The notes under the pieces were generated by a model. The model was not told where the DNA came from. It worked only from the letters and a program-made list of their open reading frames with translations, and searched no databases. Below, in pieces: positions 40,905 to 49,190 of a stretch of DNA of 64,000 nt. Position numbers and translations under genes: made by a program. Position 1 is the first letter of the stretch; the number at the start of each line of letters is the position of its first letter. This DNA is from Streptomyces soli (GTDB lineage Bacteria > Actinomycetota > Actinomycetes > Streptomycetales > Streptomycetaceae), in the NCBI RefSeq assembly GCF_003999195.1, contig NZ_RJVR01000309.1, positions 25,514 through 89,513 on the forward strand, given 5' to 3'.

Positions 40905-42095
40905 CTAGGTGCGGCGTCCCCGGTCGCCGCTCTGAGGGTGCACCCCCGGCGGCGTCACCAGCCACTGCCCCTTGCGCATCACGCCCACAAGGTCGTACGC
41001 CTCGTCCAGGACCACCAGGTCGGCGTCCTTGCCGGGCTCCAGGGAGCCGATGCGGTCGTAAGCGCCCAGCAGGCGGGCGGGGTTGGCGGAGAGGGCGCGT
41101 ACGACATCGCCGACCGGCAGGCGGTCGATGGTGACGGCACGCTTGAAGGCGGTGTCGAGGGTGAGGGTCGAGCCCGCGATGGCGCCGCCTTCGACCAGTC
41201 GGGCGACGCCGTCCGTGACGTCGACCTCCATCGGGCCGAGGAGGTAGCGGCCGTCGCCGAAGCCTGCGGCGTCCATGGCGTCGGTGATCAGGGCGACGCG
41301 GTCGGCGCCGGCCCCGCGGAAGGCCAACTCCAGGATGGCGGGGTGGAGATGGACGCCGTCGTTGACCAGCTCGACGGTGACCCGCTCGTCCTCCAGCAGC
41401 GCGGCGATCGGGCCCGGCTCGCGGTGCAGCAGGCTCGGCATGGCGTTGAAGAGGTGGGTCGCCACGGTGGCGCCCGCGTCGATGGCCTTGAGCGTCGCCT
41501 CATACGCCGCGTCGGTGTGACCGACGGCCGCGATGACGCCGTGCTCGGCCAGCAGCCGTACGGACTCGAGCCCACCCGGGAGTTCGGGGGCCAGCGTCAC
41601 CATGCGGGCCGCGCCGCGCGAGGCGTCGAGCAGCTTGCGCACGTCGGCCGGGTGCGGGTCGCGCAGCAGCGAGGGCTTGTGGGCGCCGCAGCGGTGCGGG
41701 GAGATGAACGGGCCCTCGAAGTGGATACCGGCCAGCTCGCCCTGCTCGACCAGCTCCGACAGCAGGGCCGCCTGCCGGGCGAGGTCGTCCAGGTCACCGG
41801 TGACGGTGGAGGCGAGCATGGTGGTCGTGCCGTGCGTGCGGTGCGTGTCGACGACCGTCAGGATCTCCTCCGTACGGTCGGAGGAGAAGGACGCGCCACC
41901 GCCGCCGTGGACGTGAATGTCGACAAAGCCGGGGACAATCCAGTGCCCGGACAGATCGACGGTCCCGAGGGTGGAGGCCTGCCCGGACTCACGGTTCGGG
42001 ACGATCGTGCCGCCCTCGACCGTGACCCGGCCGTCCTCGACGATGCCGTCCGGCAGAACAACCCTGGCGCCGGCCAGCACGCTTGCTTCCGCCAT
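40905..42095 (-). CDS. nagA: N-acetylglucosamine-6-phosphate deacetylase
   Basis: Amidohydrolase of 396 residues that deacetylates GlcNAc-6-P to glucosamine-6-P. Seen: IVPGFVDIHVHGGGGASFSS (metal His pair) near residue 53, AGIHFEGPFISPHRCGAHKP near 122, AAVGHTDAAYE near 190, THLFNAMPSLLHREPG near 212 and the catalytic Asp context LITDAMDAAGFGDG near 268. Its ATG shares one base with the stop of the upstream ROK kinase, so the pair is a nagK-nagA operon. A DasR-like operator precedes the pair. Confidence 0.95.
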   Translation of the reverse strand: MAEASVLAGARVVLPDGIVEDGRVTVEGGTIVPNRESGQASTLGTVDLSGHWIVPGFVDIHVHGGGGASFSSDRTEEILTVVDTHRTHGTTTMLASTVTGDLDDLARQAALLSELVEQGELAGIHFEGPFISPHRCGAHKPSLLRDPHPADVRKLLDASRGAARMVTLAPELPGGLESVRLLAEHGVIAAVGHTDAAYEATLKAIDAGATVATHLFNAMPSLLHREPGPIAALLEDERVTVELVNDGVHLHPAILELAFRGAGADRVALITDAMDAAGFGDGRYLLGPMEVDVTDGVARLVEGGAIAGSTLTLDTAFKRAVTIDRLPVGDVVRALSANPARLLGAYDRIGSLEPGKDADLVVLDEAYDLVGVMRKGQWLVTPPGVHPQSGDRGRRT

Positions 42096-42994
42096 CAGGC
42101 GGTCACCTCCACGTCAGCAGAAAGAAGATCCCAGGCGAGCAGCCCTGCGCCCAGGCAACCGGCGGCATCCCCAAGGGTCGCCGGAACAATCAGGGGGAGC
42201 CTCTGGAAGGTCACCCGGCTCGCCACCGCTTCGCGCAGCGGCGTGAAGAGCGTGTCCCCGGCCTCCGCCAGCCCGCCGCCGATGATCAGCACGTCGGGAT
42301 CCATGAGAGTGAGCCCGGTCAGCAGCCCGTCCGCGAGCGCGGCGAGCATGTCCTCCCAGACCGCGACGGCGCGCGGGTCGCCCGCCTCGACAGCCTTCGC
42401 GCAGCCGGCAGCGTCGCCGCCCCAGGCTCGGCCTACCGCTGCGGCGGAGGCGAGCACCTCGACGCAGCCGCGCTGGCCGCAGCCGCAGTCCGGGCCCTTG
42501 CGGCGGACCACGATATGGCCGAGTTCGGTCGCCTCGACCCGGCCGCCGATGCCGATGGCGCCCGCGATGCCGGTGCCCAGGGCGACGAACAGGAAGCGGT
42601 CGGCGTCCTTGCCCGCGCCCACCCGGCCCTCCGCCAGGCCACCGGTCCGTACGTCGTGGCCCAGGGCGACAGGTGCGCCCTCCAGCCGCTCCGACAGCAG
42701 CGCCCGCAGCGGTACGTCCCGCCAGCCGATGTTCGCGGAGTAGACCGCGACGCCCTCTGCCTCGCGCACGACACCGGGCACCGCGACCCCGGCCGCCGCC
42801 GGCGGCTCGCCGTACGCCTTGAGCCCGTACGCGCGTAGCTCCTCGGCGAAGCCGAGCACGGCCGCGATCACCGCCTCGGGGCCGCGCTCACGGTCCGTCG
42901 GGCGGCGCGCCTCGTGCAGAAGCGTGCCGTCCGCCCCTACCAGCGCGGCCTTCATCCCGGTGCCGCCCACATCGAGGGCGATGACATGTCTCAC
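42095..42994 (-). CDS. nagK: ROK-family kinase, probably N-acetylglucosamine kinase
   Basis: Sugar kinase of 299 residues. Seen: the phosphate-binding VIALDVGGTGMKAALVG at the N-terminus, FVALGTGIAGAIGIGG near 138, and the ROK zinc motif PDCGCGQRGCVEVLAS near 172. The coupling to nagA and the upstream DasR-like site point to GlcNAc as the substrate; glucose cannot be excluded since glucokinases belong to the same family. The GTG start at 42992-42994 lies 28 bp from the operator, with a poor ribosome-binding site. Confidence 0.85.
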   Translation of the reverse strand: MRHVIALDVGGTGMKAALVGADGTLLHEARRPTDRERGPEAVIAAVLGFAEELRAYGLKAYGEPPAAAGVAVPGVVREAEGVAVYSANIGWRDVPLRALLSERLEGAPVALGHDVRTGGLAEGRVGAGKDADRFLFVALGTGIAGAIGIGGRVEATELGHIVVRRKGPDCGCGQRGCVEVLASAAAVGRAWGGDAAGCAKAVEAGDPRAVAVWEDMLAALADGLLTGLTLMDPDVLIIGGGLAEAGDTLFTPLREAVASRVTFQRLPLIVPATLGDAAGCLGAGLLAWDLLSADVEVTA

Positions 42995-43021
42995 GGGAAC
43001 AGTCTGGGGCCTTACCCCGCG

Positions 43022-43037
43022 AAAGGTCTAGTCCACT
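43022..43037 (-). promoter_or_regulatory. DasR-like (dre) operator upstream of nagK-nagA
   Basis: AAAGGTCTAGTCCACT matches 13 of 16 positions of the DasR consensus ACTGGTCTAGACCACT. DasR is the GntR-family regulator of GlcNAc metabolism in streptomycetes and is relieved by glucosamine-6-P. The site lies 28-43 bp upstream of the start of this operon. Confidence 0.72.
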
Positions 43038-43083
43038 TGGTCCCACGGTTCCCCGCCTTGACCCGAATGGCTAGGGTGACCGG

Positions 43084-43332
43084 GTGACCGACCCGACCGA
43101 GCCCGAACCGACGCTGAGCGACCAGGACCTCGCCGTCCTCGACATCGCCCGCCGCCAGTGGGCCGGCCCCGGCGCCCGCGAACGCGCCATACGCGAACGC
43201 CTCGGCATCTCCCCCACCCGCTACTTCCAGCTCCTCAACGCCCTCCTCGACGACCCCCGCGCCCTCGCCCACGACCCCATCACCATCAACCGCCTCCGCC
43301 GCACCCGCGACGCCCGCCGCGACCACCGCTAA
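43084..43332 (+). CDS. DUF3263 protein
   Basis: Small actinobacterial protein of 82 residues. Seen: LSDQDLAVLDIARRQWAGPG and IRERLGISPTRYFQLLNALL, a helix-turn-helix-like arrangement typical of DUF3263, then a basic C-terminus LRRTRDARRDHR. A DNA-binding role is plausible but not shown. It is divergent from nagK, with the DasR-like site between them, and 150 bp before otsB; the gap before otsB contains no recognised element. Confidence 0.82.
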   Translation: MTDPTEPEPTLSDQDLAVLDIARRQWAGPGARERAIRERLGISPTRYFQLLNALLDDPRALAHDPITINRLRRTRDARRDHR

Positions 43333-43482
43333 CCCCTCCGGGGCCGCTCCTGACACCCCACGGGGCTGTCGCCCGCAGGCCGCGCCAACGCACCCCGACC
43401 ACCCACCCGGCAAGGGCGCGCCCCGCGCCCAAGCTTCCGTGCGCCCGGCGTGCCCCCTGCAAGGGCCGGTAGGGTCGAGGCC

Positions 43483-44373
43483 ATGGGAAGCAACCCCGGT
43501 AAGCCGCGCGACCTCCCCACGCCCACCACTGCAGAGGGAAAGGAAGGGCTCGCCGCCCTGCTCGCGGAGCCCGGGCGGGCCGTGATCGCCCTGGACTTCG
43601 ACGGCACGCTCGCGCCGATCGTCCCCGACCCCGACAGCGCCCGAGCCCACCCCGGCGCGGTGCCCGCGCTGGCCCGGCTCGGACCCCGCGTGGGGTCGAT
43701 CGCGGTGGTCACCGGCCGCCCGGCGGGCGTCGCCGTCCGGTACGGCGGCTTCGCCGGGGTGCCGGGCCTGGAGCGGCTCGTGGTCCTCGGGCATTACGGC
43801 GCCGAGCGCTGGGACGCCGCCAGCGGCGAGGTGCACGCCCCGGCACCACACCCCGGCGTCGACGCCGTACGGGCCGAACTCCCCGGCTTCCTCGACCGGA
43901 TCGGGGCCTGGGGCGGCACGTGGATCGAGGACAAGGGGCGGGCGGTGGCCGTCCACACCCGCCGTACGGAGGACCCGCAGGCCGCCTTCGAGGCGCTGCG
44001 CGAGCCGGTGGCCGAACTGGCCGCTCAGCACGGCCTGATCGTCGAGCCGGGGCGGGCCGTCCTGGAACTGCGCCCTCCCGGCATGGACAAGGGCGTCGCC
44101 CTCAACGACTACCTCCGCGAGGTGCACGCCGGGCCCGTCCTCTACGCCGGCGACGACCTCGGCGACCTGGCCGCCTTCGGCGCCGTCGAGAAGCGCCGGG
44201 CCGCCGGCCTGCCAGGGCTGCTGGTCTGCAGCGGCAACGAGGAGGTCGCCGAGCTGGCCGCCCGCGCCGACCTGGTCGTCGACGGCCCGGCGGGGGTCGT
44301 GGCCCTGCTCGACGCGCTGGCGAACGCTCTGGAGGACGCGGCGGTGAAGGCCTGGCCGGACGCACCCGGGTAG
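43483..44373 (+). CDS. otsB: Trehalose-6-phosphate phosphatase
   Basis: HAD-superfamily phosphatase of 296 residues that releases trehalose from trehalose-6-phosphate. Seen: motif I ALDFDGTLAPIVPDPD near residue 37, AVVTGRPAGVAVRYGG near 80, GHYGAERWDAASG near 104, LELRPPGMDKGVALNDYL near 190 and VLYAGDDLGDLAAFGAV near 216. It completes the OtsA-OtsB pathway with the synthase at 35120. ATG at 43483 is the family start; the in-frame GTG-type extension is not needed. Confidence 0.92.
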   Translation: MGSNPGKPRDLPTPTTAEGKEGLAALLAEPGRAVIALDFDGTLAPIVPDPDSARAHPGAVPALARLGPRVGSIAVVTGRPAGVAVRYGGFAGVPGLERLVVLGHYGAERWDAASGEVHAPAPHPGVDAVRAELPGFLDRIGAWGGTWIEDKGRAVAVHTRRTEDPQAAFEALREPVAELAAQHGLIVEPGRAVLELRPPGMDKGVALNDYLREVHAGPVLYAGDDLGDLAAFGAVEKRRAAGLPGLLVCSGNEEVAELAARADLVVDGPAGVVALLDALANALEDAAVKAWPDAPG

Positions 44374-44413
44374 GCCCGACCGGGGCAAGAGCGGCCAGTG
44401 GGAGACTGTCCCC

Positions 44414-45556
44414 ATGACGGAGACCACGATCGGCATCGGCGGCGCGGCCGAGAGCACCGACATGGTGCTGAACATCGGCCCGCAGCATCCCTCCACGCAC
44501 GGCGTGCTGCGCCTTCGCCTGCGACTGGACGGCGAGCGGATCAGCCATGCCGAGCCGATCATCGGCTATATGCACCGGGGCGCCGAGAAGCTGTTCGAGG
44601 CCCGCGACTACCGGCAGATCATCATGCTGGCCAACCGCCACGACTGGCTGTCCGCGTTCTCCAACGAGCTCGGCGTGGTCCTCGCCGTCGAGCGGATGCT
44701 GGGTATGGAGGTCCCCGAGCGCGCCGTGTGGACCCGCACCCTCCTCGCCGAGCTGAACCGGGTGCTGAACCACCTGATGTTCCTCGGCTCGTACCCCCTC
44801 GAACTCGGCGCGATCACCCCGGTGTTCTACGCCTTCGACGAGCGCGAGAACCTCCAGCACGTCATGGAGGAGGTCTCCGGCGGCCGGATGCACTACATGT
44901 TCAACCGCGTCGGCGGCCTCAAGGAGGACGTGCCGAACGGCTGGTACGGCCGCGCCCGGCAGGCGGTCGCCGGCGTCAGGGCCCGGATGCGGACCTTCGA
45001 CGACCTCGTCCTGGGCAACGAGATCTTCCGGGGCCGCACGCGCGGCGTGGGCGTCCTCTCGCAGGAGGCCGTGCACGCGTACGGGGTGAGCGGGCCGGTC
45101 GCCCGCGCGTCCGGGGTGGACTTCGACCTGCGGCGCGACGAACCGTATCTGGCGTACGGGGACCTCCAGGACACGCTGAAGGTGGTGACCCGGGGCGAGG
45201 GCGACTGCCTGGCGCGTTTCGAGGTGCTGCTGGAGCAGACATACAACGCGCTGGCCCTGGCGGACGCCTGCCTGGACCGGCTGGCGGAACTGCCGCCGGG
45301 CCCGATCAACCAGCGGCTGCCGAAGGTGCTGAAGGCCCCGGAGGGGCACACGTACGCGTGGACCGAGAATCCGCTCGGCCTGAACGGCTACTACCTGGTG
45401 TCTAAGGGCGAGAAGACGCCGTACCGGCTGAAGCTGCGCTCGGCCTCGTACAACAACATCCAGGCGCTGACTGTGCTGCTGCCGGGGACGTTGGTCGCCG
45501 ACATGGTGGCGATTCTGGGCTCGATGTTCTTCGTCGTGGGCGACGTCGACAAGTAA
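44414..45556 (+). CDS. nuoD: Orphan NADH-quinone oxidoreductase subunit D-like protein
   Basis: Protein of 380 residues of the 49-kDa complex I/NiFe hydrogenase large-subunit family. Seen: MVLNIGPQHPSTHGVLRLRL near residue 17, PIIGYMHRGAEKLFEARDY near 48, NELGVVLAVERMLGMEVP near 85 and the C-terminal SYNNIQALTVLLPGTLVADMVAILGS. No other nuo genes are nearby, so this is a second, isolated NuoD paralogue. The usual [4Fe-4S] neighbours are encoded on other subunits, so partner identity is unknown. A MidA-type methyltransferase, known elsewhere to act on this subunit, lies about 5 kb upstream. Confidence 0.9.
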   Translation: MTETTIGIGGAAESTDMVLNIGPQHPSTHGVLRLRLRLDGERISHAEPIIGYMHRGAEKLFEARDYRQIIMLANRHDWLSAFSNELGVVLAVERMLGMEVPERAVWTRTLLAELNRVLNHLMFLGSYPLELGAITPVFYAFDERENLQHVMEEVSGGRMHYMFNRVGGLKEDVPNGWYGRARQAVAGVRARMRTFDDLVLGNEIFRGRTRGVGVLSQEAVHAYGVSGPVARASGVDFDLRRDEPYLAYGDLQDTLKVVTRGEGDCLARFEVLLEQTYNALALADACLDRLAELPPGPINQRLPKVLKAPEGHTYAWTENPLGLNGYYLVSKGEKTPYRLKLRSASYNNIQALTVLLPGTLVADMVAILGSMFFVVGDVDK

Positions 45557-45600
45557 GAGGCCGCGCGAAGGCCCGATAGTCAGGCAATTGCCTTACGAAG

Positions 45601-46626
45601 TCACGAGGACTTGACGCGCAGCTCCCGCACATCCAGGTGCTCGGTCTCGTCGTGCACCGTGAGGTCGATGACCTCGAGCTGCCGGGCCTCATGCTCGGCC
45701 ACCGCCTCGTCCCCGACGACATCCGCCAGGTCCTCCTTGGCCGGCGCCGGGTCCTGCGCCGACTTCAGGGCGGGCGCGGGCGCCGGGCCGAGCGCCTTCG
45801 GCGTCTGCGTACCGAAGAAGTCGAAGCCGCCCTGCGTGCGGCTGGCGGTGCGCTGCGGCTTCGCGTACGGCAGTACGGCGGCCGCGACCGCCGGCACCAG
45901 CTGGTGCCGGCGCACCGGGAGGGCCGGGGGCTGGGCGGCGCTGCCGTGCTCCTCGGAACCGGCGGAGTCCGCGGAAGCGGCCGCGTGCCGGCCCTGCGGC
46001 TCCTGCTCCTCGCGCGAGTGCTCGGCGTCGCGGCGGCGAGCCTCCTCGACGGTGCGTAGAGCCTGCTGGCGGGCGGCGTTGCGGCCGAGGTTGCGCAGGG
46101 CCTCGTCGGCCCGGGCGTACGCGGCCGAGTCGGCCGGAGCGCCGGCCACCGGGACGGCGGCGGGCGCGGCGGCGGTCTCTATGGCGAGCTGGCGCCGCCT
46201 CTCCAGGGCGCTGGCACGCTCGGACTCGGCGGTGGCGTAGCGCCGCAGCAGGTCGGCGTGCTCGCTGCGGAGCCGGGCGAGTTCGGCACGCTTGACGCGC
46301 AGCTTGTTCTCCAGACGGCCACGCAGCTCGCGGGAGTCGTCGAGGTCGACCTCCAGCTCGGCGATCCGCTCGTCCGTACGCCACTCGTCGCGCACCCGGG
46401 CCGCTTCGAGGTCGGCGACACGCTTTCCGGCCGCGCGGTCCCAGCTGCGCAGCATCACCCCGCCCACGATCGCGGCGGCGGCAGCGGCGGCCGCGATGGC
46501 GCGAAGTATCACCGGATCAGCCACGGCCCACGCGCCGGCGGCGAACAGAGCGGCAGACCCTGCGACCGTCAGTGGCGGCAGGAGCCGGTGCAGGGGCTGG
46601 GAATGGCGGTGTCGTCCACGTGGCAT
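45601..46626 (-). CDS. Membrane-anchored coiled-coil protein
   Basis: Protein of 341 residues, function unknown. The N-terminal MPRGRHRHSQPLHRLLPPL is followed by two hydrophobic helices (about 17-36 and 40-58). A long charged helical stretch follows (VADLEAARVRDEWRTDERIA, LENKLRVKRAELARLRSEHA, about 70-140), which should form a coiled coil. The C-terminal half is Ala/Pro/Gln-rich and disordered. Conserved-looking in Streptomyces (from memory). ATG 46626 is chosen as the start just before MPRGRHRH; an in-frame start 19 codons upstream is less likely. Confidence 0.7.
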   Translation of the reverse strand: MPRGRHRHSQPLHRLLPPLTVAGSAALFAAGAWAVADPVILRAIAAAAAAAAIVGGVMLRSWDRAAGKRVADLEAARVRDEWRTDERIAELEVDLDDSRELRGRLENKLRVKRAELARLRSEHADLLRRYATAESERASALERRRQLAIETAAAPAAVPVAGAPADSAAYARADEALRNLGRNAARQQALRTVEEARRRDAEHSREEQEPQGRHAAASADSAGSEEHGSAAQPPALPVRRHQLVPAVAAAVLPYAKPQRTASRTQGGFDFFGTQTPKALGPAPAPALKSAQDPAPAKEDLADVVGDEAVAEHEARQLEVIDLTVHDETEHLDVRELRVKSS

Positions 46627-46808
46627 GGCCTGAAACTTAGCGTGCCAAAGAGGCCTGTGGGGGCCCGCCATCCGATTTCTCACTCAACATACAACGACTA
46701 ATACGGAGGGCATCCGTACGGATACGAAGCGTTGCCGCCGCCTCGAACGAACGCCCTCCATCAGGCATTCTTTGATCTTGCTACGAAGCGTCAGCCACTC
46801 AGCAGCCC

Positions 46809-47090
46809 CTACGACTGACGGTATTTCCGCGCCACATCCTCGGGCTTCATACGCTCCGAGTCGACCTGCTTGTTGAGGGATGTGAGATCGGCGGTGGTGA
46901 GCACCTTGGTGAGCTTTGCGAGGTATCCGCGATGTCACTCGAACCGGCGTTGGCATTGACGACCGGCAGCACCTTGTCGGCGTTCCGCAGTTTCTTGTCG
47001 TCCTCGAGCAGCACCAGTCCGAACTGGTCGAGCGTGGCGTCCGTCGTCGTGGTCAGCACCATCTGGTCGGTGCCGACTCGGCCACGGACG
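46809..47090 (-). pseudogene. Frameshifted relic of an osmoprotectant ABC substrate-binding protein
   Basis: Minus-strand codons give GTDQMVLTTTTDATLDQFGL, VLLEDDKKLRNADKVLPVVN and AGSSDIA in one frame. A one-base shift near 46925 then gives AKLTKVLTTADLTSLNKQVD and RMKPEDVARKYRQS before a stop at 46809-46811. This is the C-terminal lobe of an OpuC/OsmX-type glycine betaine/choline-binding lipoprotein. The N-terminal two thirds and signal peptide are absent. No permease or ATPase genes for it remain nearby. The 46627-46808 gap holds nothing else recognised. Confidence 0.7.
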
Positions 47091-47193
47091 CGTGAAGAAT
47101 CGCGTGTGACGTGGAACTTCGGCTTCAGTATCCGAATACTGGAACCCGCAGGCCCGAAATCCCCTCGTAGAGGGCGCACCATATTCGTATCGA

Positions 47194-48957
47194 TTGGTAG
47201 TGCAAGTGTCCGCTGATCGCGCTGACTCCGTCGCCGTACAGTCACGGGAGACGGGCCGGCCGCCGCGCCGACTGATCCGCCCCTCCGCCGTACCGAAGGT
47301 CATCGGCACCGCATGCGCCCTGGTGGGCCTGATCGATGTCGCGGCAGGTGTCTTCCCCCGTTTCCGGCACAGCCGTATGCACGTCATGGCGGGCGTCTTC
47401 CCGGGCGCCGTCACCTCGTTGGCGGCGGCCACGTCCGTCGTCACCGGCATCCTGATGCTGCTGCTGGCGCACGCCCTCAAGCGCGGCAAGCGGCGCGCCT
47501 GGCGGGCGACTGTCGTACTGCTTCCGGTCAGCGCGGGCGCGGCGATGGTGCACCGGCACTCCTTTGGTGGGGCTGCCATCGCCCTGGGTCTGCTGGGGCT
47601 GCTGGTCGTCTATCGCGAGCAGTTCACCGCCAAGGCCGATCCCCGGACCCGGTGGCGGGGCCTCGCCGCCTTCCTCGGGCTCAGCGCGCTCAGCCTCGCG
47701 CTGGGCCTGGTCATCGTCAGCGCCCACCCCGAGTCCGTCATGGGCGACCCCGACTGGGGCGCGCGGCTCCAGGAGGTGCTGTACGGCGTCTTCGGCTTCC
47801 AGGGCCCCGTCTCGTACGCCACCGACCAGGCAACGGACGTCGTCGGCTACACCCTGGCCGGCCTCGGCTTCCTGACCGCGTTCACCACCGCCTACCTGGC
47901 ATTGCGGCCCGCCAAGCCCATTGCCGAGCTCACCCCGGACGACGAGGCCCGGCTGCGCGCCCTCCTCGCCGCGCACGGCGCCCGCGACTCCCTCGGGCAC
48001 TTCGCACTGCGCCGCGACAAGAGCGTCGTCTTCTCCCCGAGCGGCAAAGCGGCCGTCTGCTACCGCGTCGTCAGCGGCGTCATGCTCGCCAGCGGCGACC
48101 CCATCGGCGACGTCGAGGCCTGGCCCGGCGCCATCGAACGCTTCATGGCCGAGGCACGCGCCCACGCCTGGATCCCCGCCGTCATGGGCTGCAGCGAGAC
48201 CGGCGGCGAGGTCTGGACCCGCGAGACCGGCCTCGACGCGCTCGAGCTCGGCGACGAGGCGATCGTGGAAACCGCCGCCTTCACCCTCTCCGGCCGCGCC
48301 ATGCGCAACGTACGGCAGATGGTCAAACGCATCGAGCGCGCCGGCTACGAGTGCCGCGTGCGGCGCGTCGCCGAGCTCGGCGACGACGAGCGCGCCCTCA
48401 TCCGCCGCGCCTCCGACGCCTGGCGCGGCACCGAGACCGAGCGCGGCTTCTCCATGGCCCTCGGCCGCTTCGGCGACCGCGCCGACGACGACTGCGTCGT
48501 GGCCACCGCCCACGACGCGGACGGCGCGCTACGCGCCATCCAGCACTACGTGCCCTGGGGCACGGACGGCATGTCCCTCGAACTGATGCGCCGCGACCGC
48601 GCCGCCGACCCCGGGCTCAACGAACTCCTCATCGTCGCCGCGCTCCAGTCCGGCCCCGAGATGGGCATCGAGCGCGTCTCCCTCAACTTCGCCATGTTCC
48701 GCGCGGCCCTCGCCCGCGGCGAGCGCATCGGCGCCGGGCCGGTGCTGCGCGGCTGGCGCGGCGTCCTTGTCTTCCTGTCCCGCTGGTTCCAGATCGAGTC
48801 CCTCTACAAGTTCAACGCCAAATTCCAACCCCAATGGGTGCCCCGCTTCGTCGTCTTCCGCGCCACCGGCGAACTCCCCCGCATCGGCTTCGCCGCCATG
48901 CAAGCCGAAGGCTTCGTCACCCTCTCCCTCCCCCTCTGGCCCCGCCACCGCAGCTGA
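47194..48957 (+). CDS. Phosphatidylglycerol lysyltransferase-domain membrane protein (MprF/LysX-like)
   Basis: Protein of up to 587 residues. The first 240 residues carry about six hydrophobic helices (GTACALVGLIDVAAGVFPRF, LLLLAHALKRGKRRAWRATV). The C-terminal half is a DUF2156/LPG synthase C domain with GHFALRRDKSVVFSPSGKAA, ASGDPIGDVEAWPGAIERF and IERVSLNFAMFRAALARGER. Such proteins transfer lysine or other amino acids to membrane lipids, raising resistance to cationic peptides; the amino acid is not predictable. No tRNA-synthetase domain is attached. Start uncertain: TTG 47194, GTG 47200 or 47206. Confidence 0.82.
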   Translation: MVVQVSADRADSVAVQSRETGRPPRRLIRPSAVPKVIGTACALVGLIDVAAGVFPRFRHSRMHVMAGVFPGAVTSLAAATSVVTGILMLLLAHALKRGKRRAWRATVVLLPVSAGAAMVHRHSFGGAAIALGLLGLLVVYREQFTAKADPRTRWRGLAAFLGLSALSLALGLVIVSAHPESVMGDPDWGARLQEVLYGVFGFQGPVSYATDQATDVVGYTLAGLGFLTAFTTAYLALRPAKPIAELTPDDEARLRALLAAHGARDSLGHFALRRDKSVVFSPSGKAAVCYRVVSGVMLASGDPIGDVEAWPGAIERFMAEARAHAWIPAVMGCSETGGEVWTRETGLDALELGDEAIVETAAFTLSGRAMRNVRQMVKRIERAGYECRVRRVAELGDDERALIRRASDAWRGTETERGFSMALGRFGDRADDDCVVATAHDADGALRAIQHYVPWGTDGMSLELMRRDRAADPGLNELLIVAALQSGPEMGIERVSLNFAMFRAALARGERIGAGPVLRGWRGVLVFLSRWFQIESLYKFNAKFQPQWVPRFVVFRATGELPRIGFAAMQAEGFVTLSLPLWPRHRS

Positions 48958-49025
48958 GCACGAACGGGGGACGCCGCCCCCGGGCTGGGGTGGTCGGTCC
49001 GGTGCGGGCCGATGGCCAGGAGGCT

Positions 49026-49130
49026 TTCCCCCACCCCGCCCCTTCCCGAAACCACGGGCTCTCCCCCACCCCTGGACCCCGCTGGGGGCGCCGCCCCCAG
49101 ACCCCCGGTCCTCAAACGCCGGACGGGCTG
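49026..49130. repeat. Dispersed repeat block before folP
   Basis: Positions 49026-49053 recur exactly at 58130-58157 and inverted at 23871-23893. Positions 49108-49130 (CCTCAAACGCCGGACGGGCT core) recur at 58223-58245 with one change. GC-rich hairpins lie between. It fills most of the 233-bp gap between the MprF-like gene and folP. Confidence 0.8.
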
Positions 49131-49190
49131 GGTTGCCCGATGCCCCGCCGCAGGCGCGGCGGGGCATCGGGCAACCCCTACGCTGGACGC

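Noticed and set aside
47242..48513. Minus-strand frame opposite the MprF-like gene
   Set aside because: Antisense artefact with Gly/Ala/Asp bias and no motifs.
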